From Bacteroidales bacterium UBA6431 (GTDB lineage Bacteria > Bacteroidota > Bacteroidia > Bacteroidales > UBA932), in the NCBI GenBank assembly GCA_002439095.1, contig DJOT01000036.1:1-18258 (forward strand): DNA of 18,258 bases. Direction: 5' to 3'. The notes below the pieces were generated by a model. It worked only from the letters and a program-made list of their open reading frames with translations, ran no database searches and was not told where the DNA came from. The position numbers were made by a program, and so were the translations under genes. The stretch's first letter is position 1. Each line of letters begins with the position of its first letter. Shown here one piece after another: positions 12,682 through 18,258 of the stretch.

Positions 12682-15600
12682 ATGAAATACGACATTCAAG
12701 ACTGCCTCGAAGGCAAATACAGCGAAATCGTCTGTCTCCTCACATACTTGGCCGACCCTGTCACCACAAAAGAACTCAAAGACTTGTCCCAGAAGTTCGG
12801 CTGGAACAACAAGAAGCTGGACGACATCGCCACCTTCTTCTCATACGCGATGCTCATCAAGACGAAGTGGCTGAACTACATGGACAGAAGTTACCAGATA
12901 GACCCGGAATTCTTTTTCATGGCCGCCACCTTTTTCCTGAAGAACAAAGCGGATCAGCTAAAACAATACGCCAAGCTCTTCCCGTACCGCAGCGGCAACG
13001 CAGAGTTCCTCTGGGCCGTGGCTGAAGCCCTGTTCAAAGGGGAAAAGGACGTAGCCTCCAAGGTTGCCGGTTCATTCCCGAAAGACAGCGGGGTGGACTA
13101 CATCAGCATGGCCAATGACAACGGGGCCCTCAACGGCTACGCCCTGAAACTCGGCAATGACGAATTCTCGCAGTACATTCTCGAGCGCACCAGAGCACAC
13201 ACCCTATACAACAACAGCAACCCGGCCGTATTGGAGAATCTCTTGAACCTTGTTTCAGAGTACACCGGGAAAGGGCTCTGGAAAAATCATTTCAACTACA
13301 CTTATCCTTTCGCCCGTCTGCAGGCGACATATTTCCTGTGCACCGGCAAAGTGGCCGACATGCCCGTCCAGGCATCACAACTCTACTCCGCCCCGGCCAT
13401 CGAAGCCATCCTGTCGCTATACAAGGGGGACTACTCAGACGCGTCCAAACTCTTCGCCGAATCCCTGAAGAGACGCAATCTGATGTTCGCCGACAAGAAT
13501 TTCTACTACGACCCGCTGCTGTCCTTCTTCCTGATACTCAGCTACAAGCTCTCCGACACGGACAAGGACCGCACCAAGGTCACCCAGTTCCTCGGCAAAA
13601 AGGCGGTCAGGGAATCCGCCCAGCTCTACCCCGCCGTCCTCGCGGCCGACTACCTCAACAAGCCGGAAAGCCCGCATCTGAAAGACTTCCTCGAAAGCGC
13701 ATCACGGCAATACCAGTGGCTTCCGCTCAACGTCGAACTCATCGCAGCGCTCCAGGGCCACTTCGGATTCGAGGTCGCGAAGACAGCCCCCAACTATGCC
13801 ATAGTCAAGCACGAGCTCAGCCCGTACATAAAAATATCCGATTCGGAGAAACAGCAGCTTGAAAAGACCTTCGGCGGCACCCCGCTGATCAGCCGCTTCA
13901 AGCGGCTTGAGCTCTGGGAAAGCGTCATCTCGGACATCGACCGCCTCGTATCGGCCCCAGCCGCCGAAGAAGGAGCAAACCAGGACGAGGGCAAGTCCAC
14001 GAGAGTGGCCTATTTCTACGATGAATACAACCGCACACTCCAGATCAAGAGCCAGACACGGCTCAAGAGCGGGAAATGGAGCGCCGGCAAGCGGATCTCC
14101 TACAGCGACTACAGCGCCAGCCCCGACTACATGGATGACACGGACCGCAAGATCGCGCAGATGGCGCTCCGGGGCTACGACGGCCCCTGCGTCAGACTCA
14201 ACAGGGCCCTGCCTCTGCTCATCGGCAGCGACCGCGTGTTCGGGGGAATCTATGCACCTTACAAAGAGCTGGAGATAGTCGAAGAAAAGCCTTTCCTCGC
14301 CATCCAGAAAAAGGGCCAGTCCTACCAGATAGTCTCAAACTTCCCGAAGACAGCCCTCCTCGCCAACGAGACCACCGCCTGCGACACCTCCTCCAAGGAC
14401 CGCATCAAAGTCATCAGCATCAACCAGATGCAGGCCAAGATCCTCTCCTCGATGCTCTCCCTCCCGAGTTTCCCGCTCCAGTCTGAAGGCCGCCTCAAGG
14501 AACTGCTCTCCAAACTCGCGCCCCACATCGAGATCCACTCCGAACTGCTCGAAGGCGGCTCATCCCTGGAGAACATAAAGGGCTCGACCCTCATACACAT
14601 CAAGATACAGCCGTCCGGCGACGGATACCTGACCCGACTCTGCGTCCGCCCGCTGGAGGGCGGCAAACTCGAACTCTACCCAGGAGAAGGCGACCGCACG
14701 GTCTACGATGAAGCCGACGGCACACGCTACCAGGTGACCAGGACCCTGTCCAAGGAGAAGAAGGCCCTCAAGGAGCTGGGCGACTACTGCTTCGATGAGT
14801 TGGACGAGTTCGACATCGAATACAACGACAAAGCCACCCCCGAGCAGCTGCTCGGCATGGTGGAATGGGCCAGCCCGCAGGAGGACAAGTACGTCCTTGA
14901 ATGGCCGTCCGACAAGAAGATCAAGGTCTACCGCGCCAAGGACAGCAGCATCAGCATCCATAGCGTAGCTGGAGAACAGTGGTTCAAGGCCGAGGGGCAG
15001 ATAGACTACTCCGACTCTGACTCGGTATCCCTGGAGAAAATCCTCTCGCTCATCAACTCCGGCAACCTCACGGGCAACTACATCCGTCTCGACGACGAAA
15101 ACTACATCTCCCTCACCGACACCCTCCGAAAGCAGGTACGTCGCCTCGAAGCCATAAGCTCCTCTGGCAAGGACGGGGTGCAGATCTCCCGGTTCAACAT
15201 CGGGGCGCTCGCGGAACTGGTACACTCCCGCCAGATGCACATCGAAGCCGACAAGGGCGTCGCTGATCTGGAGAAACGCATCACCGAAGCCTCCCGGCTC
15301 GAACCGGAAGTGCCTGCAAACCTCAACGCCACCCTGCGCGACTACCAGGTGGAAGGCTTCCGCTGGATGGTCCGCCTCGCGCACTGGGGTGCCGGGGCCT
15401 GCCTTGCCGACGACATGGGACTCGGAAAGACAGTCCAGGCCATAGCCTTCATCCTCTACAAGGCCTCTGAAGGCGCATCCCTTGTCGTGTCCCCTGCCTC
15501 GGTGGTCATGAACTGGCAGAAAGAATTCGCCCGCTTCGCCCCGACGCTGCGCATAACCGTGCTCAACAACGAGGGCGACCGCGACTCCACCATCGACTCC

Positions 15601-16680
15601 GCCGGCCCCGGCGACGTGATCATCTCCACCTACGGTCTGCTTGCTCACGGACAGGAGCACATCCTCGCAAAAGACTGGAACGTGGTCTGCCTCGATGAAG
15701 CCCACACCATCAAGAACCGCCAGACCAAGACCTCCGGTTCGGCCATGCAGCTCAAGGCCTCATCCCGGCTCATCCTCACCGGCACCCCTGTGCAGAACTA
15801 CCTCGGGGAACTCTGGAACCTCCTCCAGTTCCTCAACCCGGGCCTTATGGGCTCTTTCGAGAGGTTTTCATCCAAATTCATCGACGCTTCCGACCCGGAT
15901 CTTGAAAGCCTCAAACGCATCGTGCAGCCGTTCATCCTCCGCCGCACCAAGGCCGAAGTGCTGGACGAGCTCCCTGACAAGACAGACATCGTACGCACGG
16001 TGCAGCTCTCCGACGCCGAGATGCTCGCCTACGAGACCATACGCGAAAAGGTGGAGCAGGACCTCGAAGACGAGAGCAAGGTCACGGTCAACGTCCTCGC
16101 CGAGATCACCCGCCTCCGTCAGGCAGCCTGCTCGATGGCCCTTGTCAACAAAGACTGGAAAGGCGGGACCAGCAAGCTCGCCGAACTCTCCGACCTTGTG
16201 CGCGAGATAATCTCCGGAGGCAACAGAGTGCTCATATTCAGCCAGTTCACCAGTTTCCTCGACATGGTCAACGCCCAGCTCGACAAGGACGGGGTGAGCT
16301 ATTTCTACCTCAACGGCTCCACCCCTATCCGCACCCGCAGCAATATGGTCGCCGACTTCCAGAAGGGAGAGAAGGAGGCGTTCGTGGTCAGCCTCAAGGC
16401 GGGCGGGCTCGGGCTCAACCTCACCGGCGCCAACTACGTGATCCACCTCGACCCGTGGTGGAACCCGGCCATCGAGAGCCAGGCCACTGACAGGGCCTAC
16501 AGGATCGGACAGAAGCAGAACGTAACCGTCTACCACCTAATCAGCGCCCACACCATAGAGGAGAAGATCCTCCGCCTGCACGACGCCAAGCGCCGCCTCG
16601 CGGACAACTTCCTCGAAGGCACCTCACAGGCCCACAGCCTCTCCCTCGATGAGCTCCGCGCCCTCTGCGATGGACGGTAA
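12682..16680 (+). CDS. Large SNF2/Swi2-family DEAH-box DNA translocase
   Basis: The 1332-residue protein ends in a complete SNF2 ATPase. NATLRDYQVEGFRWM is motif Q-like, and LADDMGLGKTVQAIAFI is Walker A near residues 911-918. CLDEAHTIKN is the DEAH box near 1005, followed by LTGTPVQNYLGELWNLLQFL, QPFILRRTKAEVL, VLIFSQFTSFLDM, SLKAGGLGLNLTGANYVIHL, DPWWNPAIESQATDRAYRIG and HTIEEKIL. Such enzymes move on double-stranded DNA and remodel bound proteins; no nuclease or methylase domain is fused. The N-terminal 880 residues are mixed helical and strand sequence with no motif I recognise, probably a sensor or partner-binding part. Bacterial relatives of this size include RapA-like and defence-associated proteins, but here it stands alone beside housekeeping genes. 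GC-rich codons match the right side of the window. The ATG is chosen from the promoter position. Confidence 0.93.
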   Translation: MKYDIQDCLEGKYSEIVCLLTYLADPVTTKELKDLSQKFGWNNKKLDDIATFFSYAMLIKTKWLNYMDRSYQIDPEFFFMAATFFLKNKADQLKQYAKLFPYRSGNAEFLWAVAEALFKGEKDVASKVAGSFPKDSGVDYISMANDNGALNGYALKLGNDEFSQYILERTRAHTLYNNSNPAVLENLLNLVSEYTGKGLWKNHFNYTYPFARLQATYFLCTGKVADMPVQASQLYSAPAIEAILSLYKGDYSDASKLFAESLKRRNLMFADKNFYYDPLLSFFLILSYKLSDTDKDRTKVTQFLGKKAVRESAQLYPAVLAADYLNKPESPHLKDFLESASRQYQWLPLNVELIAALQGHFGFEVAKTAPNYAIVKHELSPYIKISDSEKQQLEKTFGGTPLISRFKRLELWESVISDIDRLVSAPAAEEGANQDEGKSTRVAYFYDEYNRTLQIKSQTRLKSGKWSAGKRISYSDYSASPDYMDDTDRKIAQMALRGYDGPCVRLNRALPLLIGSDRVFGGIYAPYKELEIVEEKPFLAIQKKGQSYQIVSNFPKTALLANETTACDTSSKDRIKVISINQMQAKILSSMLSLPSFPLQSEGRLKELLSKLAPHIEIHSELLEGGSSLENIKGSTLIHIKIQPSGDGYLTRLCVRPLEGGKLELYPGEGDRTVYDEADGTRYQVTRTLSKEKKALKELGDYCFDELDEFDIEYNDKATPEQLLGMVEWASPQEDKYVLEWPSDKKIKVYRAKDSSISIHSVAGEQWFKAEGQIDYSDSDSVSLEKILSLINSGNLTGNYIRLDDENYISLTDTLRKQVRRLEAISSSGKDGVQISRFNIGALAELVHSRQMHIEADKGVADLEKRITEASRLEPEVPANLNATLRDYQVEGFRWMVRLAHWGAGACLADDMGLGKTVQAIAFILYKASEGASLVVSPASVVMNWQKEFARFAPTLRITVLNNEGDRDSTIDSAGPGDVIISTYGLLAHGQEHILAKDWNVVCLDEAHTIKNRQTKTSGSAMQLKASSRLILTGTPVQNYLGELWNLLQFLNPGLMGSFERFSSKFIDASDPDLESLKRIVQPFILRRTKAEVLDELPDKTDIVRTVQLSDAEMLAYETIREKVEQDLEDESKVTVNVLAEITRLRQAACSMALVNKDWKGGTSKLAELSDLVREIISGGNRVLIFSQFTSFLDMVNAQLDKDGVSYFYLNGSTPIRTRSNMVADFQKGEKEAFVVSLKAGGLGLNLTGANYVIHLDPWWNPAIESQATDRAYRIGQKQNVTVYHLISAHTIEEKILRLHDAKRRLADNFLEGTSQAHSLSLDELRALCDGR

Positions 16681-16713
16681 ATACTGACATACTACACTAA
16701 TACACATATAGCT

Positions 16714-16750
16714 AAAAAGAACGGGACCGCTTCGGGTCCCGTTCTTTTTT
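16714..16750. terminator. Bidirectional terminator between the SNF2 and aminotransferase genes
   Basis: A perfect 15-bp stem (16714-16728 with 16735-16749) with a GCTTCG loop has A/T runs on both outer sides. It can therefore end the plus-strand SNF2 transcript and the converging minus-strand aminotransferase transcript. It touches the stop codon of the latter (16749-16751). Confidence 0.93.
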
Positions 16751-18086
16751 AGCGCACTATCGCTTCCTTGATGCTGTCCACGATGTAGTGGACGTCCTCG
16801 TCGGAGACATACGGCCCTGCCGGCAGGCAGAAGCCGACCTTGAAGAGCTCTTCCTCAACCCCGTTGGTGTAGACCGGAGCGCCGGCGTAGACAGGCTGCT
16901 TGTGCATAGGCTTCCAGGTAGGACGGGCCTCGATCTTCTTGCCGAGCATGAAGACACGTAGCGCCTCCACGTTCTCATTGGGCTGGCAGTCGGTGGTAGC
17001 GCTTTCCACCTGATGTATCACGCCCGCGGCACCGCCCACTGCCGTCTTGATGACCTCCTTGTAAGCGTTCTCCTGCCCCTTTATGCGGACATCCGGGTCA
17101 AGGGTCGCGGCACAGAGCCAGAAGTTCGCATCGAACCTAGGGTCCGCTGGCTGCCTGTGGATATGGACTCCATGCACATCGGCGAGAAGCTCCTCGTAAA
17201 GGGCCTGCACATGCTTATGGTGGGCGATGTGTTCGTCCAGAACCGTCATCTGCCCGCGCCCGATACCGGCGCAGACGTTGGACATGCGGTAGTTGTAGCC
17301 GATGGCGGTGTGCTGGTAGTACGGGTAGGCGTCACGGGCCTGGGTGGCGTACCACATTATCTCGTTGGCATCCTCGGCGTTGCGGCATATAAGGGCCCCG
17401 CCTCCGGAGGTGGTGATCATCTTGTTTCCGTTGAACGAAAGCACCCCGTATTTTCCGAAAGTCCCGAGCACCTGCCCGTTGAAACGGGAACCCATCCCCT
17501 CGGCGGCATCCTCAACCACAGGGATGCCGTAGCGGTCGGCAATCGAGAGTATCTCGTCGATCCGGTAAGGCATGCCGTAGAGGGCCACCGGCACTATGGC
17601 CTTGGGATAACGGCCCGTCTTGGCTTTGCGGTCGAGGATTGCTTTCTCCAGCAGGGCCGGGTCCATGTTCCACGTCTCCCCTTCCGAACCTACGAACACG
17701 GGATGTGCCCCCAGGTAAGTGATAGGGTGCGACGAGGCGCAGAAGGTGTAACTCTGCACCAGCACCTCGTCCCCGGCCTTGACCCCGCATCCGATGAGGG
17801 CCAGATGCACGGCGGCTGTCCCGGCGGAAAGGCAGACCACCTTGCGGTCGAGTGGCTCGGCGGCCTGTTTTGAAGATGCTGCCGTGGTTTCAGGGTACGC
17901 GCCCGGGACTTGCCGTAGCGGAGCGCGGGAGTTGACGAAGTTCTCCAGATCCTTCTCGAAAGCATTGACATTCGGACCCATAGGCACCACCCAATTGGTG
18001 TCGAAGGCCTCCTTGACATACTTCTGTTCCAGCCCTGCCTCGCTCATGTGCGCGAGGCAGAGATAAATTGTCTTACGTTCTGACAT
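16749..18086 (-). CDS. DegT/DnrJ/EryC1-family PLP-dependent sugar aminotransferase
   Basis: This 445-residue protein transfers an amino group, usually from glutamate, to a nucleotide-linked keto sugar for surface polysaccharide or glycoprotein glycans. The order of motifs is typical. CLSAGTAAVHLALIGCGVKA is the cofactor phosphate site and VLVQSYTFCASSHPITYLGA follows. VVEDAAEGMGSRFNG contains the ring-stacking Asp. LSFNGNKMITTSGGGAL contains the Schiff-base Lys222, and YNYRMSNVCAGIGRGQM is next. The C-terminal WKPMHKQPVY matches PglE/WbpE-like enzymes. About 30 residues (52-81, containing APLRQVPGAYPETTAASS) replace the usual short 'LGVKHAV' link before the SAGTAA motif. The exact sugar cannot be told from sequence. 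The start at ATG 18086 follows a weakly AT-rich leader without a clear TAnnTTTG box. It may be the first or only gene of its transcript, which ends at the bidirectional terminator. Confidence 0.93.
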   Translation of the reverse strand: MSERKTIYLCLAHMSEAGLEQKYVKEAFDTNWVVPMGPNVNAFEKDLENFVNSRAPLRQVPGAYPETTAASSKQAAEPLDRKVVCLSAGTAAVHLALIGCGVKAGDEVLVQSYTFCASSHPITYLGAHPVFVGSEGETWNMDPALLEKAILDRKAKTGRYPKAIVPVALYGMPYRIDEILSIADRYGIPVVEDAAEGMGSRFNGQVLGTFGKYGVLSFNGNKMITTSGGGALICRNAEDANEIMWYATQARDAYPYYQHTAIGYNYRMSNVCAGIGRGQMTVLDEHIAHHKHVQALYEELLADVHGVHIHRQPADPRFDANFWLCAATLDPDVRIKGQENAYKEVIKTAVGGAAGVIHQVESATTDCQPNENVEALRVFMLGKKIEARPTWKPMHKQPVYAGAPVYTNGVEEELFKVGFCLPAGPYVSDEDVHYIVDSIKEAIVR

Positions 18087-18135
18087 ATATGTTATAATGA
18101 TTTTTCTGATTGCCTTTACTCGGTAGCACCAGATT

Positions 18136-18164
18136 TTTGCTGATAGCGCTAGTACCTATGTTTG
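18136..18164 (+). promoter_or_regulatory. Possible plus-strand promoter near the right edge
   Basis: TTTG at 18136-18139 and TATGTTTG at 18157-18164 with a 17-nt spacer resemble a Bacteroidota promoter directed out of the window, with a start near 18171. The spacer is shorter than usual. Nothing downstream in the window tests it. Confidence 0.4.
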
Positions 18165-18185
18165 ATATCCAAAAAAAATTGGAGA

Positions 18186-18258
18186 GAGCTTTTTCAAAGC
18201 TCATGGGGAACGCTCATCGGGGCCCGCTGCCCCGACCGCTGGGGCTAACCCCGCGAAG
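18186..18258 (+). other. Cluster of three hairpins at the right edge, possible structured RNA
   Basis: Three stems occur in a row: GAGCTTT/AAAGCTC (18186-18202, loop TTC), TCGGGGC/GCCCCGA (18217-18235, loop CCGCT) and GGGG/CCCC (18241-18252, loop CTAA). No open frame of note runs through them. They follow the possible promoter at 18136-18164, so they could be the start of a structured leader or small RNA. They could also be intergenic repeats. The element is cut by the window end, and I do not recognise a known RNA family. Confidence 0.35.

Noticed and set aside
14560..15705. 381-residue open frame antisense to the SNF2 gene
   Set aside because: It arises from GC-rich codon bias of the real gene on the other strand. 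The peptide is Val/Gly/Glu-rich without motifs, promoter or start context.

Overview
The window looks like chromosomal DNA from a member of the Bacteroidota, most likely order Bacteroidales. The main reason is the promoter type. Bacteroidota-style -7 boxes (TAnnTTTG), several with a TTG or TTTG element about 17-21 nt upstream, sit just before the thioesterase, the L31 gene, the SNF2 gene, the tRNA and the mcrBC operon, and Shine-Dalgarno sequences are poor or absent. Gene content agrees: a GlmM with the GEGNGG-type sugar loop, a zinc-free L31, a DUF1343 protein and an AAA/PD-(D/E)XK protein fragment. Species cannot be fixed from the sequence alone.

Positions 1-5320 are an accessory, defence-island-like stretch. 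It opens with the end of a PD-(D/E)XK nuclease-like protein. Next come two decayed fragments joined almost base to base: the C-terminal part of a WYL-domain regulator (minus strand) and the C-terminal part of an RtcB RNA ligase (plus strand). After about 260 nt that I cannot assign lies a complete, visibly lower-GC McrBC modification-dependent restriction operon on the minus strand. It is led by a 40-residue helix-turn-helix-like ORF whose stop overlaps the mcrB start (ATGA), and mcrB abuts mcrC with no gap.

Positions 5316-5915 have no convincing gene but hold a 13-bp palindromic repeat (three arm copies) and another perfect hairpin. A peroxiredoxin of the Bcp/PrxQ type (minus) and a possible 35-residue ORF face a plus-strand operon across a compact divergent promoter region. 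That operon is thioesterase, msrA and a PriA-like gene; msrA and the PriA-like gene overlap by 1 nt. The PriA-like protein has lost its Walker A motif, its zinc cysteines and helicase motifs V and VI, so it is probably not a helicase.

Positions 9204-9716 contain a pair of 43-nt imperfect-palindrome repeats, a 12-bp-period tandem repeat, and tRNA-Glu(CTC) on the minus strand with its own promoter, encoded CCA and terminator. Then come glmM and a divergent DUF1343 (NamZ-family) gene on the minus strand, overlapping by 1 nt. rpmE2 (ribosomal protein L31 type B) diverges from glmM. A 1332-residue SNF2-family ATPase follows. It converges with a DegT/DnrJ-type sugar aminotransferase gene on a strong 15-bp bidirectional terminator. 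The last 90 nt form a cluster of GC-rich hairpins behind a possible plus-strand promoter and run off the window.

The most interesting points are the helicase-dead PriA-like protein coupled to msrA, the catalytic-motif-less cytoplasmic DUF1343 protein coupled to glmM, the micro-HTH ORF coupled to mcrB, the WYL/rtcB scar, and the uncharacterised repeat families. I did not find a clearly complete novel multi-gene system.
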